34,864 nt of DNA from Oscillospiraceae bacterium. Its GTDB lineage: Bacteria; Bacillota; Clostridia; Oscillospirales; Ruminococcaceae. A program made the translations under genes and the position numbers. Shown in pieces: positions 23,134-32,619 of this stretch. The DNA lies in NCBI GenBank assembly GCA_017559185.1, contig JAFYSU010000033.1:1-34864 (forward strand), read 5' to 3'. Numbering within the stretch: the first letter of the stretch is position 1; the number at the start of each line of letters is the position of its first letter. The notes under the pieces are model-generated. The model saw only the letters and a program-made list of their open reading frames with translations, searched no databases and was not told the origin of the DNA.

Positions 23134-25321
23134 ATTCGTTTGTATCGTTTTCGTCCGAAGGTTTTTCCTCCTGCATTGGAGGCGCACATGGTTCATCAAA
23201 TCCGGGAACGGGAGCTTCGTTGCTTTCCACTTCTTCGTTGATGTGGTCGCTGTTGTCGAAGATAGTCAATGAGTTATCTCCGTCAACACTAACGGAAAGT
23301 CCCAAGTCCTCAGCAAGCTTATGAGCATTGCTGTCTGCCGAGTCGGATTGCACCTCGGTTTCAACAGGAGCAGCATTGTCATTGCTTTTGGAGCTGTCCT
23401 CTTTGTTTTTATCGTGGTCAACGGGACGAATTTCACCGCTTGGAATGATAAGACGCATTTTATCGGGGTCTGTGCCTTCCGGATAAACGCTGTTGTCACC
23501 CTGCATCAGCTTAACAAAGTCATCGCGTTCAATTTTCTCAAATTCAAAAAGGAACTGAGCAACAACATGAAGTTGGTCGATGTGTTCGGTGAGAATTTTT
23601 TCGGTTTGTGCGTATGCTTCGTCAATAATGGCACGAACTTCGATGTCAATTTCGGAAGCAACATTTTCGGAATAGTTGCGTCCTTGTGAATAGTCGCGTC
23701 CAAGGAATACTTCGTTCTGGTCGCTGCCGTAAACAATAGGGCCAAGGCGGTCGCTGAAGCCGTAGCGCATTACCATGCTTCGTGCTTTTGCACTTGCGCG
23801 CTGCAAGTCGTTGGAAGCACCTGTGGAAATGTCGCCAAGAATAATTTTTTCTGCCATTCGACCACCAAGCAGAACAATAATATCTTCCTGCATCTGGCGT
23901 TTTGTACGGTAGTTTTCGTCGTGGTCAGGAAGCGACAGTGTGTAGCCGCCTGCCATGCCGCGCGGAACAATGGAAACCTGATGAACAGGATTTTGTGTTG
24001 TGCAGTAATAGGTACAAATAGCATGACCTGCCTCGTGGTAGGATGTAAGCTTTTTGTCCTTATCGGGAACAACATGGGAACGCTTTTCAGGGCCTGCAAC
24101 AACCTTTATTGTAGCTTCCTGAATGTCTTCCATGGTTATTGCTTTGCGGTCCTTACGGGCAGCAAGCAAAGCAGCTTCGTTTACAAGGTTTTCAAGGTCG
24201 GCACCTGTAAAGCCTGCCGATGTTTTTGCAATTGTATCAAGTTCAACATCAGGACCAAGAGGTTTATTTCTGGTGTGAACTTTAAGAATAGCTTCACGGC
24301 CTTTAACATCGGGATGACCAACATATACCTGACGGTCAAAACGACCCGGACGGAGCAGTGCTGGGTCAAGAATATCGCGGCGGTTGGTTGCAGCAAAAAT
24401 TATAACACCGCTGTTTTCGCCAAAGCCGTCCATTTCAACAAGCAGCTGGTTGAGTGTTTGTTCACGCTCGTCGTGGCCACCGCCCAAACCTGCACCACGC
24501 TGACGGCCTACTGCGTCGATTTCGTCAATAAATATAATGCTTGGGGAGTTTTTCTTTGCCTGTTCAAACAGGTCACGAACACGGGAAGCACCCACACCTA
24601 CAAACATTTCAACAAAGTCCGAACCGGAAATGGAAAAGAAAGGTACGCCTGCTTCGCCTGCAACAGCACGGGCAAGCAGGGTTTTACCTGTACCCGGAGG
24701 ACCCATGAGCAAAACGCCTTTTGGAATTCTTGCGCCAAGTGCGTTGAACTTAGCAGGAGATTTCAAGAATTCAATAATTTCCTGAAGTTCTTCCTTTTCT
24801 TCGTCGGCACCTGCAACATCTTCAAAGGTTACCTTTCTGCCGTCCTCAAGTGGTTTTGGTTTAATTTTTCCGAAATTGGAAATTTTACCGCCGCCACCGC
24901 CGCCCTGACGCATCATCATAATGAAAAGGAATATCATTACACCGGTAAGCAACAGAGAAGGAAGCATGGAAAGCCACATGGAGTATTCCTGTGGTCTGAG
25001 TACATCGTAGGTAAATGGTTTGTTTGGATGCAGCTTGTCGTATTCGGCACGATATTCTTCAAGGTCAACATCCTCGTTAAAGCGTGCAATACTTGGCAGC
25101 TTGTAGGTATATTGTTTTTTGTCCATAACAAAATCAAGCTCGCCGCTGCCTTGGTCCAAGGTAAGCTCGGATACCTTGTAATCATCAAAATAGTTCATAA
25201 GCTCATAATATTTCATTGTTGTCGGCGTTTGCATGCCGCGGTACATTGAAATACCAACAATGAATATCAAAGCAGCCATGGCAAGGTAAAGGCCAAGGCT
25301 TTTATTCTTTTTTGGTGTCAA
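23132..25321 (-). CDS. ftsH: ATP-dependent zinc metalloprotease FtsH
   Basis: This 729-residue membrane protease extracts and degrades damaged membrane proteins and short-lived regulators. Two membrane segments (about 9-28 and 113-137) flank an extracytoplasmic domain. A glycine run follows, then the AAA domain with GPPGTGKT (207-214), IDEID (265-269) and the SRH arginines in RPGRFDR, and then the zinc site HEAGH (429-433). The C-terminal tail of roughly 115 residues is acidic and low in complexity, longer than in many homologues. The start is TTG at 25321, with AGGAG 8 nt upstream. It follows hpt by about 60 nt, the usual Firmicutes order tilS-hpt-ftsH. Confidence 0.97.
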   Translation of the reverse strand: MTPKKNKSLGLYLAMAALIFIVGISMYRGMQTPTTMKYYELMNYFDDYKVSELTLDQGSGELDFVMDKKQYTYKLPSIARFNEDVDLEEYRAEYDKLHPNKPFTYDVLRPQEYSMWLSMLPSLLLTGVMIFLFIMMMRQGGGGGGKISNFGKIKPKPLEDGRKVTFEDVAGADEEKEELQEIIEFLKSPAKFNALGARIPKGVLLMGPPGTGKTLLARAVAGEAGVPFFSISGSDFVEMFVGVGASRVRDLFEQAKKNSPSIIFIDEIDAVGRQRGAGLGGGHDEREQTLNQLLVEMDGFGENSGVIIFAATNRRDILDPALLRPGRFDRQVYVGHPDVKGREAILKVHTRNKPLGPDVELDTIAKTSAGFTGADLENLVNEAALLAARKDRKAITMEDIQEATIKVVAGPEKRSHVVPDKDKKLTSYHEAGHAICTYYCTTQNPVHQVSIVPRGMAGGYTLSLPDHDENYRTKRQMQEDIIVLLGGRMAEKIILGDISTGASNDLQRASAKARSMVMRYGFSDRLGPIVYGSDQNEVFLGRDYSQGRNYSENVASEIDIEVRAIIDEAYAQTEKILTEHIDQLHVVAQFLFEFEKIERDDFVKLMQGDNSVYPEGTDPDKMRLIIPSGEIRPVDHDKNKEDSSKSNDNAAPVETEVQSDSADSNAHKLAEDLGLSVSVDGDNSLTIFDNSDHINEEVESNEAPVPGFDEPCAPPMQEEKPSDENDTNE

Positions 25322-25381
25322 TTAGTTCACTCCTGTCGTTGCATTTGAAATTATTGGTAAAACAAAAACCTGTGTTAAGCC

Positions 25382-25921
25382 TTATTTTTCGTAAACCTCA
25401 GGCTTCAGTACGCCAATGTAAGGCAGGTTTCTGTATTTTTCCCCGAAATCAAGACCATATCCAACAACAAATTCATCCGGTACGGAAAAACAGGAATAGT
25501 CAGCTTTAATGTTGGCTTGACGGCGTTCAGGTTTATCCAACAGGGTTGCAATTCGAATGCTTGCCGGATTTCTTGGTTTGAGCATGTCGATAAGGTAGCT
25601 CAAGGTTCTGCCGCTGTCAAGAATATCCTCTACCAACAGCAGGTCGTAGCCTTCCAGATTAATGTCAAGGTCTTTGTTAATTTTTACTATGCCGGAACTT
25701 TTGGTAGAGTTTCCGTAGCTGGAAACGCTCATAAAGTCAATTCTTGCATGAACATCAATGCTGCGCATAAGGTCAGCCATAAAAACAATGGAGCCTTTAA
25801 GAACACTTACCATAAGCAAATTTTTGCCCTTATAGTCTTCGGATATGCGTTTTCCAAGCTCATTAACTTTTGCAGCGATTTCTTCTTCGGAAATAAGTAC
25901 TTTAAGAATGTCATTTTTCAT
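25382..25921 (-). CDS. hpt: Hypoxanthine phosphoribosyltransferase
   Basis: This 179-residue purine salvage enzyme makes IMP or GMP from hypoxanthine or guanine and PRPP. The PRPP loop is [29 protein letters not shown] and [20 protein letters not shown] are further landmarks. ATG 25921 lies within the end of tilS (11-nt overlap) and follows GGAGCG by about 10 nt; the longer frame upstream only reads tilS in another phase. This tight tilS-hpt coupling is conserved in Firmicutes. Confidence 0.96.
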   Translation of the reverse strand: MKNDILKVLISEEEIAAKVNELGKRISEDYKGKNLLMVSVLKGSIVFMADLMRSIDVHARIDFMSVSSYGNSTKSSGIVKINKDLDINLEGYDLLLVEDILDSGRTLSYLIDMLKPRNPASIRIATLLDKPERRQANIKADYSCFSVPDEFVVGYGLDFGEKYRNLPYIGVLKPEVYEK

Positions 25922-27278
25922 GAGAGTCGCGCTCCATTTCTGTTTGTTTAATAATAATTCCAAGTGCCGTTTTTGTTTCGGCAGTAACGGCAGCAATGGG
26001 CGAAGCACCGTAGCCTTCAACCCATAAAATATCATTTTCGTCAGCAATTACTGCAATTCGCTCGCGTTCACACAGCGGTATTTTGTCTTCGTTAAACAGC
26101 TTTTTAAGCGTTTTTGATACACCGCGGTTGGGCAGTATAAAACGGTCGCCCTGTCTGCGTGAACGAATAACAGCCGTATTCTTTATTCTATCATAATCCA
26201 AAAGACTTTTTAAGGGTAAATGAAAATCTTTTTTGCAAAAATCGTTATTTTTACAATCTATTAATATTATTTCGGCAATTTTGCCGTCTGCAAGAGGAAA
26301 AACACCTTGTTTTAGTGGTTTTTCAAACACTTCACAGCTTTTTGGGGGATTGTTTAGGGATAATATTCCGCCATAAACGCTAAAAATGTGCTCACTGTCG
26401 GTTTGAACGCTTCCTGAACCCTTGCGTGCAAGCTCCAGCAAACCGTAAACGGTTTGTTCGTTGGCGGGTGCTCCCTGTTTACGAAGGAAATCAAGAAACA
26501 CTCGATTGCAGATGGCGGGGTGCAGCGAAAAAAGATGGTCGGTGGCAAGTCCGCCGTTTTTAAATGCCTGTTCGAATGCTTTGTTGGCTTCAAGCTGCAA
26601 AAAATCCTCATCCTGCCTAAGCGAGTTATTCAAACGGTTTACAGTACGCTCGAAAGATGGATTTATCTGCTTTAAAACAGGGATAACATGATGGCGTATG
26701 CGGTTTCTGGTGTAATCGTCCGAAAGGTTTGAGCTGTCGGTAACGAAATCAAGATTTTTGCTGCGGCAGTAGTTTTCGATGTCGCTGCGGCTGCATTCAA
26801 TTAAAGGACGAATAATTTTTCCGCGTTGTGGTGGTATGCCGCAAAGCCCTTTCAATCCGCTGCCGCGCGTCATGTTTATTATTACGGTTTCTGCCGAGTC
26901 GGAAAGAGTATGCGCAGTGGCAATTTTGGCATCAAGTTCGTGGGCAAGCTTTTCAAAAATTTCATATCTGGCATTTCTGGCAGCGAGCTCTACCGATGAT
27001 TTTTCTTGTGCTGCAAGTGCAGCTGCATCTATTGAGTACACACGGCAGTCTATACCGTGTGCACGGCAGAACTCGCGGGCAAAAATTTCGTCTCGTTCCG
27101 ACTCCTCACCACGCAGGTTGTGATTAACATGACATGCGGTAACCGAGATATTTTCAAGACAGCACAAAAAGTGGAGCAGCGCGACAGAATCGGCGCCGCC
27201 GGAAAAACCGACGACAACCCTGTCGTGTTGCTCCAAAAGATTATATTTCAAGATGGTTTGTTCCGCTTTAAGGTTCAT
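25911..27278 (-). CDS. tilS: tRNA(Ile)-lysidine synthase
   Basis: This 455-residue N-type ATP pyrophosphatase has the PP-loop SGGADS at 26-31. It converts C34 of the CAU-anticodon tRNA-Ile to lysidine, so that it reads [22 protein letters not shown] and [17 protein letters not shown] are typical substrate-domain segments. The C-terminal region includes [20 protein letters not shown] and the usual TilS C-terminal domain. The ATG overlaps the end of dnaB by 11 nt, which implies coupling to the upstream replication genes. Confidence 0.96.
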   Translation of the reverse strand: MNLKAEQTILKYNLLEQHDRVVVGFSGGADSVALLHFLCCLENISVTACHVNHNLRGEESERDEIFAREFCRAHGIDCRVYSIDAAALAAQEKSSVELAARNARYEIFEKLAHELDAKIATAHTLSDSAETVIINMTRGSGLKGLCGIPPQRGKIIRPLIECSRSDIENYCRSKNLDFVTDSSNLSDDYTRNRIRHHVIPVLKQINPSFERTVNRLNNSLRQDEDFLQLEANKAFEQAFKNGGLATDHLFSLHPAICNRVFLDFLRKQGAPANEQTVYGLLELARKGSGSVQTDSEHIFSVYGGILSLNNPPKSCEVFEKPLKQGVFPLADGKIAEIILIDCKNNDFCKKDFHLPLKSLLDYDRIKNTAVIRSRRQGDRFILPNRGVSKTLKKLFNEDKIPLCERERIAVIADENDILWVEGYGASPIAAVTAETKTALGIIIKQTEMERDSHEK

Positions 27279-28611
27279 TGCGGTACAGCTCCCTGCTTAC
27301 AAATCTTGTGAACTGACCGTCCCAGCCAAGTTTTACGGTATCGGTTGCACCGTGACGGTTTTTTGCGATGATACATTCGGCAACACCGCGGTCTTCGCTG
27401 TCTTCATTGTAGTATTCATCGCGGTAAAGGAACATAACAATGTCGGCATCCTGTTCAATAGAACCCGATTCACGAAGGTCGGCAAGCATTGGGCGGTGGT
27501 CGCCTACACGCTTATCGGGACCACGCGAAAGCTGAGAAAGCGTAAGCACAGGAACATTAAGCTCCTTTGCCATTATTTTTAATCCGCGGGTTATTTCGGA
27601 AACCTCTTGCACACGGCTTTCGGTGCGCCTACCTGATGACATAAGCTGTAGGTAGTCTATAACAATAAGTCCCAAATCACGGATACGGCGTGCTTTTGCT
27701 TTCATTTCGGCTACGGATATACCGGGGGTATCGTCAATGTAAAGCGGACGCTTGGAAAGCTCCTGTGCAGAAACTGCAAGCTTGTTCCAATCATCTTGGG
27801 TAAGCTCACCGGTACGCAGGTTTGAGCCTTGTATGAGAGCATCCCCCGAAAGCAAACGGGAAACCAATTGGTCTTTGCTCATCTCCAACGAGAACACAGC
27901 AACAGCATGGTTTTGTTTTGCAACATTTGCTGCAATATTAAGTGCAAACGATGTTTTACCCATAGCAGGACGAGCAGCCAAAAGAATAAGGTCGGAACGG
28001 TTTAACCCTGTTATTGCATGGTCAAGAGCCGAAAATCCGCTTGGTATGCCTACATAGCTTGCTTTTTCTTCACTTGAAATTCTTTGCAGACGGTCGTAAA
28101 CATCATACAGCACCTGGTCGATGCGAACCAGTCCCGATGTTTCCTTGCCTTTGCGTATGTCAAAAATACGAGTTTCGGCAAGGTCCATAAGCTCGCGGGC
28201 ATCGGCTTGCGGCTGCACCGACTCGTGCATGATTTCCTTAGCGGTGTTAAGCAGGCTGCGCAGGTAAGATTTTTCCTGAACAATCTTAGCATAGGAAAGC
28301 ACATTTGCGGTTGTAGGAACGCTTTGCGCAAGCTGTGTCAGGTAGATTTTAGCAGAGCTTTCGTCAGGGAATACCTGACGCGCTTTAACCTCTTCAAGAA
28401 CGGTTATGAAGTCGATGGGCTGTGCGGAAACAAACTTTTCCGCCATGATGCTGAAGATTTCCCCATGCTGCGGACGGTAAAAGGTGCCGCTGTTAACGAA
28501 CTCCAAAACGCTGCTCAAGCAGGAGGGGTCAAGCAAAATCGAACCCAAAACAGACTGTTCCGCTTCCAAGCTGTACGGAGCGGGAGCTTGCAGTTGTTCT
28601 TCAAGTTGCAT
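27268..28611 (-). CDS. dnaB: Replicative DNA helicase DnaB
   Basis: This 447-residue hexameric helicase has an N-terminal DnaB domain (PYSLEAEQSVLGSILLD) and a RecA-like domain with Walker A ARPAMGKTS (213-221), VFSLEMSKDQLVSRLL, LIVIDYLQLM and LSQLSRGPDKR. It unwinds DNA at the fork and loads with DnaI/DnaC-type helpers encoded elsewhere. It follows rplI, as in Bacillus (where it is called dnaC). AAAGGAGAG lies upstream of the ATG. No intein or unusual insertion is present. Confidence 0.97.
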   Translation of the reverse strand: MQLEEQLQAPAPYSLEAEQSVLGSILLDPSCLSSVLEFVNSGTFYRPQHGEIFSIMAEKFVSAQPIDFITVLEEVKARQVFPDESSAKIYLTQLAQSVPTTANVLSYAKIVQEKSYLRSLLNTAKEIMHESVQPQADARELMDLAETRIFDIRKGKETSGLVRIDQVLYDVYDRLQRISSEEKASYVGIPSGFSALDHAITGLNRSDLILLAARPAMGKTSFALNIAANVAKQNHAVAVFSLEMSKDQLVSRLLSGDALIQGSNLRTGELTQDDWNKLAVSAQELSKRPLYIDDTPGISVAEMKAKARRIRDLGLIVIDYLQLMSSGRRTESRVQEVSEITRGLKIMAKELNVPVLTLSQLSRGPDKRVGDHRPMLADLRESGSIEQDADIVMFLYRDEYYNEDSEDRGVAECIIAKNRHGATDTVKLGWDGQFTRFVSRELYRNEP

Positions 28612-28638
28612 GGTGACTCTCCTTTGCTTTTAATAAAA

Positions 28639-29085
28639 TCAGCCTTCGTTTACGGAAATGGTAACTTTTGCAGAAATGCCAACATAAAGCTTAACATCGG
28701 CACTGAATGTACCAAAACTTTTAATGTCGGAAGAAAGGGAAACTTTCTTTTTATCAACTTGGCAGCCATACTGTTTTTCGATTGCATCGGCAACTTCTTT
28801 GGATGTTACCGAACCGAACAGTTTGCCGCCTGCACCTGCTTTAGCGGTGATGTTAACGGTTTGCCCGTCAATTTTAGCTTTAATTGCATTTGCAGCTTTC
28901 TTTTCTTCTTCAATGTGGAACTGTTGGGAAGCTTCGCGGTTTTTGAGTTCGTTCATAGCCTGTGGAGTAGCTTCAACCGCCAGACCTTTTTTGATAAGGA
29001 AGTTTTTGGCATAACCGTCAGCAACATTAACGAGCTGACCTTTTTTTCCGCTTCCTTTTACATCCTGTGTAAGAATAACTTTCAT
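28639..29085 (-). CDS. rplI: Ribosomal protein bL9
   Basis: The 148-residue large-subunit protein begins [20 protein letters not shown] and continues [20 protein letters not shown], the diagnostic bL9 N-terminal domain. The long connecting helix (about 45-75) and C-terminal domain with [16 protein letters not shown] follow. GGAGGAAC lies before the ATG. It sits between gdpP and dnaB in the classical Firmicutes order. Confidence 0.98.
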   Translation of the reverse strand: MKVILTQDVKGSGKKGQLVNVADGYAKNFLIKKGLAVEATPQAMNELKNREASQQFHIEEEKKAANAIKAKIDGQTVNITAKAGAGGKLFGSVTSKEVADAIEKQYGCQVDKKKVSLSSDIKSFGTFSADVKLYVGISAKVTISVNEG

Positions 29086-29123
29086 TTTCTTGTTCCTCCT
29101 AAAAATCTATAACATTATTTAAA

Positions 29124-31097
29124 CTATACAGTTTTGGAATTGTCTTCCTGATAAGAGTCAATGGACTCCAGAAGCCTGCGGTATGTTTCCTCAATGGAGA
29201 CATCTTTAAGCTGAACGCCTGCCATGGTCAAGTGACCGCCGCCGCCCAACTTTTCAAGCACAATCTGAACATTCATGTCACCCATGCTTCGTGCCGATAT
29301 TGCCGACACTCCCTGAGATTCTTCGTATATAACAAACGATGCGGCAACCTCGCTTATGGTAAGCAGTTCGTCGGCGGCTTGCGCCGCAACAACTTTAATG
29401 TCGGCAGTATGCTCGGGAGCTATTACGATAGCGCAGTTGCTGTAAATTTCGGCAGACGCAACAAGACGGCTGCGTTCTTGGTAAGCCTCCATACTGGAGG
29501 AGAACAGCTTGCGAACCTCAACCGTGTCTGCGCCGCGGCGGCGCAGGTAAGCTGCTGCTTCAAAGGTGCGAACCCCCGAACGAAGCACAAAGTTTTTGGT
29601 ATCAAGCATTATGCCCGAAAGCAGTGCTTCGGCTTCAAGGTTGGAAATACTGCGGCCGTTGCCCAAATACTGCACAAGCTCCGCAACCATTTCGGAAGCC
29701 GAAGAAGCGTGCGGCTCGTGATAAAACAACACAGCACGGTCAATGTGGTCAACCATTTTTCTGTGATGGTCTATAATAACTACATTTTTGCACTTCGCGT
29801 AAACTTCGGAAGATTCAAGGAAGTACGGGGAATGGGTATCAACTATTATAAGTAAGGTATCGTTGTTGATAAGGGCTAAAGCATTTTGCGGTTCAACAAA
29901 AATATCCTTCAAGCCGTTTTGGCAAAAACGGGTATAAAGCGGCTTGGCAAGGTTTTTGTCACTGTCAAGAACAACATGTGCGGATTTACCCATACGGGTA
30001 ACTGCACCCTGCAAGCCGAGTGCAGAACCCAAAGAGTCCAAATCGGCAAGGCGGTGGCCCATAATTATAACATTGCTGCTGCCTTGAATAAGCTCTTCCA
30101 ATGCGGTAGCAATTATTCTGGTGCGAACCTTGGTGTGTTTCTCAATGCCTTTGGAGATACCGCCGTAAAAATCGTAACCGTTTTTGGTTTTTACAGCGGC
30201 TTGGTCGCCGCCGCGTCCAAGTGCCATGTCCAAAGCCTGCGATGCAAGCTGTTCGGCAGCTTTAAGGTTGGAAGCCCCCATACCAACACCAATGGAAAGT
30301 GTAGCACGCATGCGGTTGTCGGGGGTTATCTGGCGAACATCATCAAGCAGAGGAAACTTTGCTTCCAGCACAGGTGTAAGGTAACGCTGTTCCATTACAA
30401 GGATGTGGGAATCCTTGTCTACCTTGCGGTAAAGGGAATTGGTTTCACGCGCAAAGTTTTCGATAATGTATTCAATAGTACCGATTATCTGGGTGCGCTC
30501 GCTTTCACGGGCGGTTTCAAGCAGCTCTGTATAGTTGTCAAGCATAATGCTTACAACGGCAGGACGCGAAAGCAGGTATTCCTTAGCAATGCGTTTAAGC
30601 TTGTCGTCGTTAAACCAGAACATAAAATATGCTTCAGGCAGACCGAGTGCGGGGGTGGTTATAACGCTGTACAGCTTCTTTTCATGCTCTACCTGCCAAC
30701 CTTCATAAGGACAGGCGGCTTTAAGGTCGATTTCAGGGAAAAGTTCTTCGGACTTGCTTCCTATTACCTTGCGGGACGAAGCTACATTTTCAAAGAAAAG
30801 AGCGTTCCCCCAAAAAAGCTCACCTTTTTTGTTAATGGCTGAAATGGGCAGTGGAAAATCCTCCAGAAGCTTTTTTTGTGAAGGTGCCAGAAGAGTATCC
30901 AAGTTCATGAATTGCTCTTCAATTTCACGGTAAACCTTTGTGCTTATAATCCAAACCAAAGCACACGCTATATAGGCTGTAAAGGTCATAATCATGCAGC
31001 CAAGGTCTTTTGAAATCAAGGTAATGCAGGTGCAGATTAACGAAAATGCAATCAGCAAAAGCATTATCGGTTTTTTAAAGGCCAAAGTTTTTTTCAT
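29124..31097 (-). CDS. gdpP: Cyclic-di-AMP phosphodiesterase GdpP
   Basis: This 657-residue membrane protein has two N-terminal membrane helices (about 9-52), a PAS-like domain, a degenerate GGDEF domain (about 175-300; no GGDEF motif) and a DHH/DHHA1 phosphodiesterase. Motifs are GHRLADLDSLGSALG (347-361), DTHSP, DHHRK and the C-terminal GGGGHLTMAG. It hydrolyses c-di-AMP to pApA, controlling osmotic and wall homeostasis. ATG 31097 is preceded by AAGGAGG; the extra upstream codons are leader. The stop is TAG, with an in-frame TAA two codons later. A GTGCCG/CGGCAC hairpin (31117-31140) lies in the leader. Confidence 0.95.
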   Translation of the reverse strand: MKKTLAFKKPIMLLLIAFSLICTCITLISKDLGCMIMTFTAYIACALVWIISTKVYREIEEQFMNLDTLLAPSQKKLLEDFPLPISAINKKGELFWGNALFFENVASSRKVIGSKSEELFPEIDLKAACPYEGWQVEHEKKLYSVITTPALGLPEAYFMFWFNDDKLKRIAKEYLLSRPAVVSIMLDNYTELLETARESERTQIIGTIEYIIENFARETNSLYRKVDKDSHILVMEQRYLTPVLEAKFPLLDDVRQITPDNRMRATLSIGVGMGASNLKAAEQLASQALDMALGRGGDQAAVKTKNGYDFYGGISKGIEKHTKVRTRIIATALEELIQGSSNVIIMGHRLADLDSLGSALGLQGAVTRMGKSAHVVLDSDKNLAKPLYTRFCQNGLKDIFVEPQNALALINNDTLLIIVDTHSPYFLESSEVYAKCKNVVIIDHHRKMVDHIDRAVLFYHEPHASSASEMVAELVQYLGNGRSISNLEAEALLSGIMLDTKNFVLRSGVRTFEAAAYLRRRGADTVEVRKLFSSSMEAYQERSRLVASAEIYSNCAIVIAPEHTADIKVVAAQAADELLTISEVAASFVIYEESQGVSAISARSMGDMNVQIVLEKLGGGGHLTMAGVQLKDVSIEETYRRLLESIDSYQEDNSKTV

Positions 31098-31195
31098 AGT
31101 ATCCTCCTTGTGCCTTGTGCCGAAAATAATAGTACGGCACGACAAATCGGTTAAGGACTTTAATTGATATAAGCTAATAATACGATTATTCAGTA

Positions 31196-31224
31196 ATTAT
31201 ACTATATTTTGCCGTACTAATCAA
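31196..31224 (-). promoter_or_regulatory. Promoter of the gdpP-rplI-dnaB run
   Basis: On the minus strand, TTGATT (31224-31219), a 17-nt spacer and a perfect TATAAT (31201-31196), about 100 nt before the gdpP ATG. Confidence 0.65.
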
Positions 31225-31268
31225 ATATGATAACACTTTGTAATAAAAACTGCCGCTGATTACAGCGG

Positions 31269-31297
31269 TTGACATAATAAACAAGAAGTGATACAAC
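31269..31297 (+). promoter_or_regulatory. Promoter of the GntR/ABC operon
   Basis: A perfect TTGACA (31269-31274), a 17-nt spacer and TACAAC (31292-31297), with TGA directly before the -10 box as a possible extended element. The -10 box is inside the left arm of the dyad at 31291-31325. Confidence 0.6.
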
Positions 31298-31325
31298 TGT
31301 ATTAATACGAATGGTACAGTTGTAT
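31291..31325. promoter_or_regulatory. Perfect inverted repeat, candidate operator of the GntR repressor
   Basis: ATACAACTGTA (31291-31301) and TACAGTTGTAT (31315-31325) are perfect 11-bp inverted arms 13 nt apart. They cover the -10 box and the expected start site. A smaller palindrome, GTATTAATAC (31299-31308), overlaps the left arm. The position is ideal for autorepression by the GntR protein encoded just downstream. Confidence 0.65.
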
Positions 31326-31346
31326 GCGTACAGAGGGGAGAGCATT

Positions 31347-31724
31347 ATGTTTCGAATAGACCTGCAAAGCCGAGTTCCAATATACGAGCAGATGAAAAAG
31401 AAAATAATTGAGCTGGTGTTGAACGATGTGCTTTCGGTGGGGGATTCGCTGCCGTCGGTGCGAGTGCTTGCACGAGAGGTGGGAATAAATCCAAACACTG
31501 TGCAGAAAGCTTATCAGGAGTTGGAACGCTGTGGAATAATAACAACGGTTGCAGGACGCGGAAGTATTATTGCCGATTTTAACGGAAAAGAAAACCCAAT
31601 AGCCAAACAGGCGGAAAAACAGCTGTCAGAGGCGGCAGCTGCCGCAAAAATCAGCGGGATTGAACTGGAAAGGGCATTGGAAATAATAAAAAAAATCTAT
31701 AAGGGAGGAGAAAACTGTGATTAA
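31347..31724 (+). CDS. YtrA-subfamily GntR transcriptional repressor
   Basis: This 125-residue regulator begins MFRIDLQSRVPIYEQMKKK and contains a winged helix-turn-helix (SLPSVRVLAREVGINPNTVQ and YQELERCGII). It has only a short C-terminal helical tail of about 50 residues, as in the YtrA subfamily, and no large effector domain. Such repressors control adjacent ABC transporters and often respond to cell-wall antibiotics. GGGGAG precedes the ATG at 31347. The longer frame starting at 31311 would begin inside the operator and is rejected. It overlaps the ATPase gene by 8 nt. Confidence 0.93.
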   Translation: MFRIDLQSRVPIYEQMKKKIIELVLNDVLSVGDSLPSVRVLAREVGINPNTVQKAYQELERCGIITTVAGRGSIIADFNGKENPIAKQAEKQLSEAAAAAKISGIELERALEIIKKIYKGGENCD

Positions 31725-32619
31725 AGCGGTAAAGCTTACAAAACGATTCGATGATATGACCGCACTTGATGCTCTAACAACACAAATAAATGCAGGTTCG
31801 ATATATGGTTTAGTTGGCTCAAACGGTGCGGGCAAGTCAACATTTTTGCGGCTTATAGCGGGGGTATATCGTCCCGATGGAGGTACGGTTGAATTTAACG
31901 GACAGGAAGTTTTTGAAAACGAAAAGGTAAAAAGTAATATATTTTTCCTTGCAGATGAACTTTATTTCCCGCCGGCAGCCACAATAAACAGCTTGGCACA
32001 GTTTTACAAGGAGCTGTATCCTAACTGGTCGGACGAAACCTTTAAAATGCTGTGCGGACTTTTTCCGCTTGATGCAAATAAAAAGTTGGAAAAGTTTTCA
32101 AAAGGTATGCGGCGTCAGGCAGCATTGATAATTGCGTTGTCCTGCCGTCCGCAGCTGATGCTGTTGGACGAAGCTTTTGACGGACTTGACCCTGTAATAA
32201 GAACTCTGCTCAGAAAGCTGTTGGCTGACGATGTAGCACAAAGGGGCAGCACCATTATAATAGCGTCGCACAACTTGCGTGAATTGGAAGATTTTTGCGA
32301 CCAGGTAGGAGTACTGCACAAGGGCAGAATACTTTTCCAAAAGGATATCGACGAGCTGCACCTTGGTTTTTGCAAGGTACAATGTGCATTCAAGCCCGCA
32401 ATAACCGATAAATCTGTTTTTGGTGCTTTGCAGCTGCTTAAATGCGAAATACAGGGAAGCGTTGTAAACCTTGTAGCAAGGGGCAGCGGTGAAGCTGTTG
32501 CTGCAGAGTTGGAAAAACTGAATCCGTTGTTTGTGGAAAGTGTTCCGCTTACCTTGGAGGAGGTATTTATACATGAAATGGAGGCAGTTGGATATGATCA
32601 CAGCACAATCATTTTCTGA
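31717..32619 (+). CDS. ABC transporter ATP-binding protein (YtrB-like)
   Basis: The 300-residue ATPase has Walker A GSNGAGKST (34-42), a Q-loop region, Walker B LMLLDEAFDGLDP and switch His in IIASHNLRELEDF. The signature is FSKGMRRQ rather than LSGGQ, which is usual for YtrB-type ATPases. The C-terminal 80 residues form a regulatory extension. It starts with GTG at 31717, after GGGAGGAG, and overlaps the repressor gene. With the permease that follows it forms an exporter-like or envelope-stress ABC system under the GntR repressor. Confidence 0.94.
   Translation: MIKAVKLTKRFDDMTALDALTTQINAGSIYGLVGSNGAGKSTFLRLIAGVYRPDGGTVEFNGQEVFENEKVKSNIFFLADELYFPPAATINSLAQFYKELYPNWSDETFKMLCGLFPLDANKKLEKFSKGMRRQAALIIALSCRPQLMLLDEAFDGLDPVIRTLLRKLLADDVAQRGSTIIIASHNLRELEDFCDQVGVLHKGRILFQKDIDELHLGFCKVQCAFKPAITDKSVFGALQLLKCEIQGSVVNLVARGSGEAVAAELEKLNPLFVESVPLTLEEVFIHEMEAVGYDHSTIIF

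Noticed and set aside
23921..25249. A 442-codon open frame on the plus strand opposite ftsH
   Set aside because: It is antisense to a complete ftsH gene and is Cys/Asn/Phe-rich with no motifs.
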